Assembly (NCBI RefSeq): GCF_000685215.1
Contig: NZ_ARYJ01000004.1
Span: forward strand, 124,001 to 188,000
Length of the DNA: 64,000 nucleotides
Direction: 5' to 3'
From: Hyphomonas jannaschiana VP2
GTDB taxonomy: Bacteria > Pseudomonadota > Alphaproteobacteria > Caulobacterales > Hyphomonadaceae
Below the pieces are notes generated by a model. It was given only the letters and a program-made list of their open reading frames with translations, was not told where the DNA came from and did no database searches. Below are positions 8,447 through 17,584 of the stretch, piece after piece; positions within the stretch are counted from its first letter, which is position 1, and each line of letters starts with the position of its first letter. Both the position numbers and the translations under genes were made by a program.

Positions 8447-8472
8447 ACGATGTAGAAAATCGGGGGTGTGGT

Positions 8473-8495
8473 GCGATACCCACCCTGCGCTTGCT
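8473..8495 (+). repeat. Degenerate REP remnant
   Basis: GCGATACCCACC followed by CTGCGCTTGCT combines pieces of the nearby REP copies, namely one arm end and the sequence following the 8106-8136 copy. It looks like a decayed or deletion-fused REP. Confidence 0.4.
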
Positions 8496-8501
8496 ATCTT
8501 C

Positions 8502-8813
8502 TCAACGTTCCAGGATTAAGGGCGTGGCTGCGCCGGTCTGCGTGTCTATTTGGTAAGAGCCCCCATCCCAGCGATAGGCGGTCAGTGTGTCATTCTCGAA
8601 ATGAAGTTTCGTGAAGGGGGTCCCCTCAGTATCGAAACAACTATGTACTTGCCATAGCAAGTTACCATTCGCATCGACCGCAAATATATTTCTGGCCTGC
8701 TCTTCCTTGCTGAAGCGCCTGCCTTTCGCGAGGCGATCTAGTAGAACAACTGCGCTTCCGTCCGGCAGGTCCAATTGTTGAGCGATTTCGGAAGCTTTCA
8801 GGTTTTTGATCAT
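8502..8813 (-). CDS. Hypothetical protein, 103 aa
   Basis: The most natural start is the ATG at 8813 (MIKNLKASEIAQQLDLPDGS). An in-frame TTG at 8882 would add 23 residues but runs through the direct repeat. The protein has a helical N-terminus and then a beta-rich half with WQVHSCFDTEGTPFTKL and YRWDGGSYQIDTQTG, the latter resembling the single-domain antiparallel-sheet proteins often seen as orphan or immunity-type genes. I cannot name a family. It lies exactly between the two 46-bp direct repeats and is AT-richer than the surrounding genes, so transfer is likely. Confidence 0.6.
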   Translation of the reverse strand: MIKNLKASEIAQQLDLPDGSAVVLLDRLAKGRRFSKEEQARNIFAVDANGNLLWQVHSCFDTEGTPFTKLHFENDTLTAYRWDGGSYQIDTQTGAATPLILER

Positions 8814-8842
8814 ATTATTATCATAGCAAGGCGTGACAGTAG

Positions 8843-8888
8843 GCGCTAGGACAATATTCCTCCCTCGCTTGACCGTAGGCAAATAATC
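8843..8888 (+). repeat. 46-bp direct repeat, copy 2
   Basis: Second copy of the repeat at 8401-8446, with four substitutions. It lies immediately upstream of the S24 regulator and supplies its probable -35 box (TTGACC, 8869-8874). Confidence 0.75.
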
Positions 8889-8895
8889 CTATAGC
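8869..8895 (+). promoter_or_regulatory. Possible promoter of the S24 regulator
   Basis: TTGACC (8869-8874) and TATAGC (8890-8895) with a 15-base spacer, about 35 bases upstream of the preferred ATG. The spacer is short for sigma-70. The -35 is within direct repeat copy 2. Confidence 0.3.
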
Positions 8896-8929
8896 GCTGG
8901 CGCCTGCGAAAATGGCGGAGTGTGGCCTT

Positions 8930-9547
8930 ATGCGGCACAAGGATATCTGGCGGGGGATTGACCAGTTGGCAGCCCATCATGGGCTGACCCCCTCGGGCCT
9001 TGCGCGCCGGGCGGGGCTGGACCCGACGGCCTTCAATCCGTCGAAGCGCGAAGGCGCCGATGGCCGCCCGCGCTGGCCGAGCACCGAGAGCCTTGCTCGC
9101 GTGCTGGACGCAGTCGGCTCCGGCTTTGACGATTTCGCCGCTCTGATCGATGGCCGCCGGGGCGCGACCGCGCCGCTGATCGGCTTCGCGCAGGCCGGCC
9201 GTGATGGCTATTTCGACGATGCGGGCTTTCCCGCCGGGCAGGGCTGGGAAGAAGTGCGCTTCCCCGGGCTTGGCACCGAGACGGTCTACGCTCTCGAAAT
9301 CAGCGGCGACTCGATGGAGCCGGCCTACCGCGCGGGCGACCGCATCATCGTTGCCCCCGGGGCAGAGGTGAAAAAGGGCGACCGGGTCGTTGCGAAAACC
9401 ACGGGCGGCGAAGTGATGGCCAAGGTTCTGGAGCGGAAAAACAGCCGTACCATCGCGCTCGCCTCGCTCAATCCGGATTATCCGGTGCGGGAGTTCAAAC
9501 CCAGTGAAATCGCGTGGATCGCGCGGATTTTATGGGCGAGCCAATAG
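8930..9547 (+). CDS. LexA/CI-like transcriptional regulator with S24 autoprotease domain
   Basis: A 205-residue protein from the ATG at 8930, chosen because GGAG sits 9 bases upstream; an in-frame ATG at 8912 lacks a site. An N-terminal helix-turn-helix (LAAHHGLTPSGLARRAGL) is followed by an S24 domain. The catalytic dyad is visible: Ser128 in SGDSMEP and Lys165 in EVMAKVL. An Ala89-Gly90 pair in FAQAGRDG fits the self-cleavage site. Such proteins repress target genes until RecA-stimulated cleavage after DNA damage. It is not the housekeeping LexA by its HTH. Its targets are unknown; neighbouring repair or mobile genes are candidates only by position. Confidence 0.85.
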   Translation: MRHKDIWRGIDQLAAHHGLTPSGLARRAGLDPTAFNPSKREGADGRPRWPSTESLARVLDAVGSGFDDFAALIDGRRGATAPLIGFAQAGRDGYFDDAGFPAGQGWEEVRFPGLGTETVYALEISGDSMEPAYRAGDRIIVAPGAEVKKGDRVVAKTTGGEVMAKVLERKNSRTIALASLNPDYPVREFKPSEIAWIARILWASQ

Positions 9548-9614
9548 AAATTATTGACACCCTTGTGACATCAGATGCTTTGCAAAACCCCCAAAAGCGG
9601 GTGATTACGCGCGC

Positions 9615-11114
9615 ATGACTGACAAGCCCATTGAAGAGCCGACCCCGCAGGAATCGCTCGACCCGGAAAACTGGGACGAATTCCGCGCGCAGGCCCACCA
9701 TATGCTGGATGCCGCCATCAACCGGCTGCAGGACGCGCGCCAGGGCCGCGTGTGGACCGAGCTGCCGGGCGAGATCAAGGACACGCTGAAGGCGCCGCTG
9801 CCCCGCGAAGGCTGGGGCGTGCCGGACGTGATGGAGCGGATGGAAGCGCTGCTGCCCTATGGCGCGGGCAATACCAATCCGCGCTTCTTCGGCTGGGTGC
9901 ATGGCTCCGGCACGCCGGCAAACCTGCTGGCCGAGATTGCTGCCTCCGCGATGAACGCCAATGTCGGCGGGCGCGATCATGGCGCGATCTATGTCGAGAA
10001 ACAGGTCGTGCGCTGGTGCCGGGAATTGTTCGAGTTTCCGGAGACCGCCAGCGGCATTGTCGTCTCCGGCACGTCCATCGCGACGATCATCGCGGTGAAA
10101 GTGGCGCGGGATGCGCGGCTGAACTTCCTGAGCCGCAAGGAAGGCATCTGCGGGCACGGCCTGGTCGGCTACACTTCGACCGAGACGCATTCCTGTGTGG
10201 CGCGGGCATTTGACTTGCTCGGCCTCGGCTCTGACGCGCTGCGCAAGATCCCGGCGAATGACCGGTTCGAAATCGACATGGACGCGCTGAAGGCCGCCAT
10301 CGCTGCCGACCGGGAGGCGGGCCTCACGCCCTTCATCGTGATCGGCACGGCGGGCACGGTGAATGTCGGCGCAATCGACCCGCTGGAAGAACTGGCCGAC
10401 CTCGCCGCAGAAGAGAGCATGTGGTTCCACATCGATGGCGCTTTCGGATCGCTCGGTGTACTGAGCGACCGGGTGAAGGACAGGCTGACAGGCGTAAAGC
10501 GCGCGGACTCGCTGGCCTTCGATTTCCATAAATGGCTGCACGTGAATTATGATGCGGGCTTCGCGCTGATCCGGGACGAGAAACTGCACCGCGCCGCCTT
10601 CACCGACCGGCCGGATTATCTGACCGCCAAGGCCCGCGGCCTGGCAGGTGGTAATCCGTGGCCTGTCGAATATGGTCCGGAGCTGTCGCGCGGCTTCCGC
10701 GCGCTGAAAGTGTGGGCGCAGATCGCCGAGTTCGGCACAGACCGCCTTGGCCGCATGATCGAGCGCAATTGCTATCAGGCCTCTTATCTGGGCGAGCAGG
10801 TGGAGAAGACGCCGGGCCTCGAGCTGCTGGCGCCGGTGGCGCTGAACATCTGCTGCTTCCGCTATGTCGAGCCGGGCCTGCCGGACGCGGTGCTGGACGC
10901 GATGAACGACGAGATCGTCATCCAGCTGCAGGAGCAGGGGAGCGCCGCGCCGTCCACGACGCGCCTCAAAGGGCGTCTCGCCATCCGCGTGAACATCACC
11001 AATCATCGCACCGCACGCGCCGACCTGGATATTCTGCTGGAAGAGGTTCAGCGCATCGCCGCGTCGCCGGAAGTTGCGGCGGTACGCGACGCCGCGCTGA
11101 AGGATGCAGGCTAG
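9615..11114 (+). CDS. PLP-dependent group II amino-acid decarboxylase
   Basis: A 499-residue fold-type I PLP enzyme. The cofactor lysine is Lys306 in FDFHKWLHV, the classic HKW of aromatic-L-amino-acid, glutamate and tyrosine decarboxylases, and the PLP-ring-binding segment HIDGAFGS lies upstream. The N-terminal segment with FFGWVHGSGTPANLLAE matches the substrate-entry region of this family. It probably releases CO2 from an aromatic or acidic amino acid in the cytoplasm; the substrate cannot be told from these motifs. A LysR regulator starts 40 bases downstream on the same strand and may control it or be co-transcribed. Confidence 0.88.
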   Translation: MTDKPIEEPTPQESLDPENWDEFRAQAHHMLDAAINRLQDARQGRVWTELPGEIKDTLKAPLPREGWGVPDVMERMEALLPYGAGNTNPRFFGWVHGSGTPANLLAEIAASAMNANVGGRDHGAIYVEKQVVRWCRELFEFPETASGIVVSGTSIATIIAVKVARDARLNFLSRKEGICGHGLVGYTSTETHSCVARAFDLLGLGSDALRKIPANDRFEIDMDALKAAIAADREAGLTPFIVIGTAGTVNVGAIDPLEELADLAAEESMWFHIDGAFGSLGVLSDRVKDRLTGVKRADSLAFDFHKWLHVNYDAGFALIRDEKLHRAAFTDRPDYLTAKARGLAGGNPWPVEYGPELSRGFRALKVWAQIAEFGTDRLGRMIERNCYQASYLGEQVEKTPGLELLAPVALNICCFRYVEPGLPDAVLDAMNDEIVIQLQEQGSAAPSTTRLKGRLAIRVNITNHRTARADLDILLEEVQRIAASPEVAAVRDAALKDAG

Positions 11115-11153
11115 GCTCTTGCCGCCACAACAAGAAACGGTCAGAAGTCATTG

Positions 11154-12059
11154 ATGGACTGGGGTAAACTTCGTTCTTTCCACGCTGCGGCGGAAGCTGG
11201 CAGCCTGACGTCTGCCGGGGACCGGCTCGGCATTTCGCAGTCGGCTGTCTCGCGCCAGATCGCGGCGCTGGAGGAGACGCTGGGCGTGTCGTTGTTCCAG
11301 CGCCATGCGCGCGGCCTGGTGCTGACCGATGCCGGGCACACGCTGTTCCGCTCCACGATGGACATGGCGCAGGCGGCGCAATCTGCGAATACGGCGCTGC
11401 GCGACCAGCAGGAAACCCCGCAGGGCGAGCTGATCGTGTCGGCCCCGGTGGCCTTCGGCTCCACCTGGCTGGTGCCGCGCCTTGGCGGCTTTGTGAAAAA
11501 GCACCCGGACCTGCACCTGGATCTCCGTCTCGAAGACCGGGAGTACGACCTGCTCAAGCTGGAGGCCGAATGCGCCATCCGCCTCTGGGCCGCCGACAAG
11601 GCAGACCTGATCCAGCGCAAGCTCGGCACAGTGGCGACGAACCTCTACGCCTCACCGGAATACCTGAAGACGGCCGGCATGCCGCGCACGCCGCAGGACC
11701 TCGATAATCACCGCATCATCGCCTATGGCGACGAAAGCTCGCCCCTGCAGGAGATGAGCTTTGCCTGCCGTGTCGGCCGCGACGATGCCCCGCCGCGCCC
11801 GGCAACGCTGAAGGTGAACAATGTCTTCGCCATGTTGCGGGCCGTCGATGCCGGCCTCGGCATTGCAGACGTGCCGGACTATATGGCCTCCACCATGCCG
11901 CGGCTGGTGAAGGTCCTGCCGGAAAATGTCGGCCCGATCTTCGATCTCTACTTTATCTACCCAAGCGATCTGCGCCGCTCGAAGCGCGTTGCGGCGTTCC
12001 GCGACTTCGTAACAGCTGAAACAGAAATGCTACGCCGCTCAGCCATGCGGCAGGTCTAA
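11154..12059 (+). CDS. LysR-family transcriptional regulator
   Basis: A 301-residue LysR-type regulator starting MDWGKLRSFHAAAEAGSLTS. The winged helix-turn-helix covers roughly residues 1-60 (AGDRLGISQSAVSRQIAALE), then the linker helix and a periplasmic-binding-like effector domain to the C-terminus. The ATG at 11154 is preferred over the in-frame TTG three bases earlier. The upstream decarboxylase runs in the same direction, so this is not the divergent layout typical of LysR pairs. Target and inducer are not evident. A candidate sRNA gene begins about 90 bases downstream. Confidence 0.92.
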   Translation: MDWGKLRSFHAAAEAGSLTSAGDRLGISQSAVSRQIAALEETLGVSLFQRHARGLVLTDAGHTLFRSTMDMAQAAQSANTALRDQQETPQGELIVSAPVAFGSTWLVPRLGGFVKKHPDLHLDLRLEDREYDLLKLEAECAIRLWAADKADLIQRKLGTVATNLYASPEYLKTAGMPRTPQDLDNHRIIAYGDESSPLQEMSFACRVGRDDAPPRPATLKVNNVFAMLRAVDAGLGIADVPDYMASTMPRLVKVLPENVGPIFDLYFIYPSDLRRSKRVAAFRDFVTAETEMLRRSAMRQV

Positions 12060-12074
12060 ATGAACGGCAGTTAA

Positions 12075-12092
12075 TCATGCATAATTGCATGA
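12075..12092. promoter_or_regulatory. Inverted repeat upstream of the sRNA promoter
   Basis: TCATGCA-TAAT-TGCATGA is a perfect 7-bp inverted repeat, about 20 bases upstream of the candidate sRNA -35 box and 16 bases after the lysR stop. It may be an operator for the sRNA or a weak lysR terminator. Confidence 0.35.
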
Positions 12093-12112
12093 GTGATCTG
12101 ACACAGTGGTGG

Positions 12113-12140
12113 TTGTGCAAGTGCGAAAAGGGACTATCTA
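12113..12140 (+). promoter_or_regulatory. Candidate sigma-70 promoter for the sRNA
   Basis: TTGTGC (12113-12118) and TATCTA (12135-12140) separated by 16 bases, giving a start near 12147, just before the structured RNA region. Confidence 0.5.
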
Positions 12141-12146
12141 GGCGTT

Positions 12147-12258
12147 ATGCCAAGGGTCCCGGGCATTACCCAATCATTCCTCCGATTGGGCGTTTCCTCC
12201 CCCTTCGGGACCCGATACTCATAAGCCCGGCGCGTCAATCGCAGCCGGGCTTTTTTTT
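12147..12258 (+). ncRNA. Candidate anti-Shine-Dalgarno sRNA (MmgR/suhB, alpha-r8-like)
   Basis: About 112 nt with no credible ORF. The outer stem GGGTCCCG (12154-12161) pairs exactly with CGGGACCC (12206-12213). Inside it, CCCAATC (12169-12175) pairs with GATTGGG (12184-12190) around the loop ATTCCTCC. A single-stranded TTTCCTCCCCC (12193-12203) follows. The molecule ends in a strong terminator: AAGCCCGGC (12223-12231) with GCCGGGCTT (12244-12252) and a T-run. Two exposed CCUCC stretches could pair with ribosome-binding sites. The UUUCCUCCC motif recalls the alphaproteobacterial MmgR/suhB sRNA family; that family name is from memory and unverified. Confidence 0.62.
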
Positions 12259-13691
12259 CGATCCCCAATCAGGCCGCGGGATTCCAGCCCGCCGATGACC
12301 AGATAGACCGCCAGCGCAGCCAATACGGCAAACAGGTAGGAGCCCTCATAGCCCTGCGTCCAGCCGGGCATGGACGCCGACGCGCCCTCATCAAACAGGC
12401 TGACGAACCAGGCCGGCATGCCCTCACCGAAGAAACTGGCGAGCGCCCCCGCCACCATGGCCCCGAGGGCCGCCATTTCGCGTCCAAATTTGGAATGCAG
12501 TCCGATCAGCAAGGCGACCGCGATGCCGGCAGAGCCGAAGGAGGAGGCGATTTCGACGAGGCCCTTGATCGTTTCGCCCGAGGCCGCGATGGCGTAGGCG
12601 AAGAGGCCGGCCAGCAGGGTGAGCGAGCGGCCGAAAAGCAGCTTGCGCGGCTCCGGCAGGTTGCGCGCCACCCGCTCGATCAGGTTCCGGCTGGCAATGG
12701 CGGAGACGGCCAGCAGCGTCGTGTCGACCGTCGACAGGATGGCTGAGACGAGCGCGCCCATCAGCACGGTATACATGAGCGGGGAGAGGTATTGCCGCGC
12801 CAGTTCCGGCAGGTAGCTGTCGGTGCTTTCCGCCTCGAAGCCTGCCGCATGGCCGAGCAGGCCAATGACCAGCGGGATCGCGCCCAGCACCAGGTAAAGC
12901 CCGGAGGCGAGATAACAGCCCATGCGGGCGACGCTGGCGGACTTCGCGCCAAGGAAGCGGGAGATTGCCTCCTGTGCCACGAGCGAGCCGACGATGGGGA
13001 TCATCCAGGCGTCGATTGTGGAGAGCCAGCTTTCCTTCGTGCCGTCCTCTTCGGTCAGGCGCCATTGCAGCTGTTCCGCCCCGATATGGGAGAAGGAGAA
13101 GTCGCCGGTCGCCAGCACGGTGATGAGCAGGATGACGAGGCCGCCCATCATCACGGTGCCTTGCACCATGTCGGTCATCGCATCGCCCAGCAGGCCGCCA
13201 ATGGTTGTGTAGAGGATGATGATCACCGCCCCGGCGAACAGGGCAAAGCCAAGATCGATCCCGGCGGTCTCCGACAGGATCTGGCCCATGGCGAGCAGCT
13301 GGGCCGAGGCCCAGATGATCGAGGTCGGGATGGTGAGCACGGCGGCGGTAACCTCTGCGCGCTGGCCAAAGCGCAGCTGTATATAGTCCGGAAACGTCAT
13401 CACGCCGGATTCGCGCAGCTTGTAGGCGAGGAAGAGGGCCATGCCGATCAGGCAGAGCGTGTAGCCGAAGGGGTCTGCCCGTCCGCCCGCGAGGCCTTCC
13501 TCTGCAATGGCGCCGGAGGCGCCCATCACCGTCTCCGCCCCGAACCAGGTGGCGAAGACGGAGACGCCGACCATCAGCACACCGAACCGGCGCCCGGCGA
13601 CGAAATAATCGGCCTCGGAATTGACGAACCGGCTGGCCCAGACCGCGATGGCAAATTGCAGCACGATATAAACCGCAAGCGCAGCGACCAT
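12219..13691 (-). CDS. Sodium:solute symporter (SSS family)
   Basis: A 490-residue integral membrane protein with about 13 predicted transmembrane helices. It has SSS features, including DYFVAGRRFG near residue 28-37, the GAETVMGASG unwound TM1-like segment, and the middle signature region with LVSAILSTVDTTLLAVSA. It should couple sodium influx to uptake of a small organic solute such as an amino acid, carboxylate or pantothenate-like compound; the substrate is unclear. The last codons overlap the terminator of the convergent sRNA. No partner gene is linked on the same strand. Confidence 0.88.
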   Translation of the reverse strand: MVAALAVYIVLQFAIAVWASRFVNSEADYFVAGRRFGVLMVGVSVFATWFGAETVMGASGAIAEEGLAGGRADPFGYTLCLIGMALFLAYKLRESGVMTFPDYIQLRFGQRAEVTAAVLTIPTSIIWASAQLLAMGQILSETAGIDLGFALFAGAVIIILYTTIGGLLGDAMTDMVQGTVMMGGLVILLITVLATGDFSFSHIGAEQLQWRLTEEDGTKESWLSTIDAWMIPIVGSLVAQEAISRFLGAKSASVARMGCYLASGLYLVLGAIPLVIGLLGHAAGFEAESTDSYLPELARQYLSPLMYTVLMGALVSAILSTVDTTLLAVSAIASRNLIERVARNLPEPRKLLFGRSLTLLAGLFAYAIAASGETIKGLVEIASSFGSAGIAVALLIGLHSKFGREMAALGAMVAGALASFFGEGMPAWFVSLFDEGASASMPGWTQGYEGSYLFAVLAALAVYLVIGGLESRGLIGDRKKSPAAIDAPGL

Positions 13692-13844
13692 CCGCCAGAT
13701 CTCCCGTCTGAGCCCCTCAGAAGAGCGAAACGGTTATGACGTTTTGGCCGCCGCGCAAGCGGTTTGTTAAATTGGGGGAAATAAGTCTAAACCTTGCATT
13801 GGAATTTGTCGCTTGTGAAAAAAAACGAGCGAACTGGAGCGAGT

Positions 13845-15119
13845 ATGTCAACTAATCCGCGTAAACGAATGGGGCTGTTGGAGTGGTTGGGTTTTCGCGA
13901 GCAGTGGTCATTGTCAAGTTTTAGGTGGCTTGGGCATCTTTTGGGTGCGTTCCTTTTTTGTCTCGCCTTTGTAGTGTTTTGTGCATCAATTGCGATATTC
14001 ATCCACTTTTTCCTCGCTCTTCTGACTAGAGGGCCATACGCAGACGACAAAGCAGGCGAGGGTATTCGCAATATCGGGTTGGTCTTGGCCGCACTATTCG
14101 GAGCACCGTTTTTGGTTTGGCGCTCCATTGTGCTTGCCCAACAAGCCCAAACTGCTGCGGAAGCTTTGTTTAACGACAAGATCAACGCTGCAGTTCAGGA
14201 GCTTTCTGCTCGACGAGAGGTGACAAGAGTCGTCGAGCAGAATGGTGCCGAAGAAGTTTTGCGAGTGTGGGAAGATGACCTGGTATCACGGGTGGTCGCA
14301 ATTGACCGCTTAGAAGGCTTAGTTGCCGAGCGCGAAGATGCGGCTCCTCGCATTGTCAGGCTGTTGGCAGCGTATATTCGTGGAAACTTTCAGTGTAATG
14401 ACCTTAAGCCGACTGAAGGGCTAAAGATACGAAAAGTTCCGAGAATGGATCTGCAGAAGGCCGTTGATTGTATTGGCAGAATTTTAAAAACCGCCGCAGA
14501 AGTCGATGACGGGCATTGGCGGTTGGATTTGACTGGGTGTGATTTTGATGGGGTTATTTTTGCTACTGGATATTTCAGGGCGGTGAATTTCTCGAAGAGC
14601 AGATTCGAGGGGAGCGTCTTAGACGAGGGCATGTTCGAAGGTTGCTATTTCGTTGGTACACTGCTCAATTATGGAAGCTTCCTATCAGCCAACTTAAAAG
14701 GAGCGCGGTTTGACTATGCCGTCGTGAATAGACCGGAACCTGTTCCGGGTGGGTTTGTTGAAAGTCTCAATATGGGAGATATTTCCGGTGCGACTTTCAT
14801 TGGAGCAGACATATCAGCAATCGACTATCTTGGTGAGGCGGATCAAATTGCCAAGACGTTCGGTACAAAAGACACAAAGCTTTCCGACAATATGCGTGAA
14901 CGCAAATTGCCTGATGTTCAATTCAATAAAGCGATTGTAATGAGGCGAAGAGTTGGAAAAATCGATCTCACGGAAGAGCAGCAACAGCTCGTTGATGAGT
15001 TAGAAAAGTCCGGCTTTCAAAATTGGTCTCCGCACAATTCTTCAGACGGAATTACAGGGCACTTGGTCTCAAAATTCTTTGATGAACTAGGTATGACCTC
15101 TTGGCCTCATAAGCGTTAG
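13845..15119 (+). CDS. Membrane-anchored pentapeptide-repeat protein
   Basis: A 424-residue protein from the ATG at 13845, with GGAGC upstream; the in-frame ATG at 13794 is less likely. Two N-terminal membrane helices (WLGHLLGAFLFCLAFVVFC and IRNIGLVLAALFGAPFLVW) are followed by a helical linker of about 100 residues. A pentapeptide-repeat right-handed helix comes next, with GCDFDGVIF, AVNFSKSRFEGSV, GMFEGCYF, SANLKGARFD and GATFIGADIS, and then a charged tail. Base composition is far more AT-rich than the flanks (one sampled 60-base line is 45% GC), so recent transfer is likely. The function is unknown. It has no obvious operon partner. Confidence 0.78.
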   Translation: MSTNPRKRMGLLEWLGFREQWSLSSFRWLGHLLGAFLFCLAFVVFCASIAIFIHFFLALLTRGPYADDKAGEGIRNIGLVLAALFGAPFLVWRSIVLAQQAQTAAEALFNDKINAAVQELSARREVTRVVEQNGAEEVLRVWEDDLVSRVVAIDRLEGLVAEREDAAPRIVRLLAAYIRGNFQCNDLKPTEGLKIRKVPRMDLQKAVDCIGRILKTAAEVDDGHWRLDLTGCDFDGVIFATGYFRAVNFSKSRFEGSVLDEGMFEGCYFVGTLLNYGSFLSANLKGARFDYAVVNRPEPVPGGFVESLNMGDISGATFIGADISAIDYLGEADQIAKTFGTKDTKLSDNMRERKLPDVQFNKAIVMRRRVGKIDLTEEQQQLVDELEKSGFQNWSPHNSSDGITGHLVSKFFDELGMTSWPHKR

Positions 15120-15151
15120 TGACTGTGTGTGGTATTCGATTCTAGATTGAA

Positions 15152-15188
15152 GCAAACAGCGCAAACATGAACGTCATACGCTGTTTGC
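15152..15188. terminator. Hairpin between convergent genes
   Basis: GCAAACAGCG (15152-15161) pairs exactly with CGCTGTTTGC (15179-15188), between the convergent pentapeptide gene and dps. No long T-run follows on either strand, so it may be a weak bidirectional terminator. Confidence 0.45.
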
Positions 15189-15200
15189 GTTAGTGCGATC

Positions 15201-15665
15201 CTAGCTGCTGGCGCGCAGCATCCAGGCGGTTTTCTCGGCGATCGTGGCCCGCTGGGTAAACAGGTCGGCCGAGACGGCATCGCCATTGCCTTCGGCCACT
15301 TTCAGGCCTTCCTTGGCGGCGCGGCTGACGGCTTCGTGGCCCTTGGCGAGGTTGGCGACCATGTCGCTGGCCTCCGGGATGCCATTGTCCGGCTTGATCG
15401 TGGCGAGGTCGGTCATTTCACCGGGGGAACCCGGAGCGAAATGGTCGAGGGCGCGGATGCGTTCGGCGATCTCGTCGAGGGCGGCCCAGAGTTCGGTATA
15501 CTGGGTCATGAACATGGCGTGCAGCTCGTTGAAGCGCGGGCCCGTCACGTTCCAGTGGTAGCCATGGGTCTTGGCATAGAGCGCGTAGGTCTCGCCCAGT
15601 AGCTTCTTCAGCGCCTCGACGGATTGGGCGCGTTGGTCTTCGGTCAGGCCAATGTCGATAGGCAT
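15201..15665 (-). CDS. dps: Dps-family DNA-protecting ferritin
   Basis: A 154-residue protein starting MPIDIGLTEDQR, chosen because AGAAGGAGAG lies just upstream of the ATG at 15665; an upstream in-frame ATG would run through an inverted repeat. The inter-subunit ferroxidase ligands have the exact Dps spacing: His37 (YHWNV), His49 (ELHAMF), Asp64 and Glu68 (DEIAE). Dps forms a dodecamer that oxidises ferrous iron with peroxide and protects DNA in stress and stationary phase. It follows the aminotransferase on the same strand after about 90 bases that hold a palindrome. Confidence 0.93.
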   Translation of the reverse strand: MPIDIGLTEDQRAQSVEALKKLLGETYALYAKTHGYHWNVTGPRFNELHAMFMTQYTELWAALDEIAERIRALDHFAPGSPGEMTDLATIKPDNGIPEASDMVANLAKGHEAVSRAAKEGLKVAEGNGDAVSADLFTQRATIAEKTAWMLRASS

Positions 15666-15700
15666 GAAATCTCTCCTTCTGGTTACTCCAACCATATGGG

Positions 15701-15724
15701 GATTAGCTGCAGTTGCAGCTAATC
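15701..15724. promoter_or_regulatory. Palindrome upstream of dps
   Basis: GATTAGCTGCA-GT-TGCAGCTAATC is a perfect 11-bp inverted repeat, 36 bases upstream of the dps start and about 30 bases beyond the aminotransferase stop. With no T-run, it is more likely an operator for dps than a terminator. The regulator is unknown. Confidence 0.45.
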
Positions 15725-15754
15725 GAATGGTCGCAGGCAACCTATAGGAAAAAT

Positions 15755-17216
<1,462 letters not shown>

Positions 17217-17546
17217 ATGATATTGGCATCGGTACCGAACACGTACGAGACGGTCGAACGCGAGTTCGGCCGCGCAATGGCAGATGCAACCAGAGATCTT
17301 CAGGTCTGGTTCGAGCGGCTTTCCGACATGGAACGGCTGATGGGGCTGTGTGGCTTCATCCTGCTCCTGTTCTTCCTGATCCTCACCAAATCTGCGACAC
17401 GGTCGGCCGACCCCGGTAATGGCCGGAGCTTTATCGGGTCTTTCACACTGGTGGTGGTGTTCAGCTTTGTGGCCGGGATGCTGATCGATTCCCCGTTCGA
17501 TCCGCGCCACTTCGTGAACGAAGACTTCATCCGCCGCTTCGTCTAA
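17217..17546 (+). CDS. Small inner-membrane protein of unknown function, 109 aa
   Basis: Starts at the ATG at 17217 behind a strong GGGGAGGAGAG site. An amphipathic N-terminal helix (YETVEREFGRAMADATRDLQ) precedes two transmembrane segments, LMGLCGFILLLFFLILTKSA and FIGSFTLVVVFSFVAGMLI. A short polar tail ends DFIRRFV. No catalytic residues stand out. It ends 38 bases before uvrC in the same orientation, so they may share a transcript; a repair role is not implied by the sequence. Confidence 0.72.
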   Translation: MILASVPNTYETVEREFGRAMADATRDLQVWFERLSDMERLMGLCGFILLLFFLILTKSATRSADPGNGRSFIGSFTLVVVFSFVAGMLIDSPFDPRHFVNEDFIRRFV

Positions 17547-17584
17547 GGCTCGCATAAAGGCGGCAGGTCGCCTATTTTGCGGAG

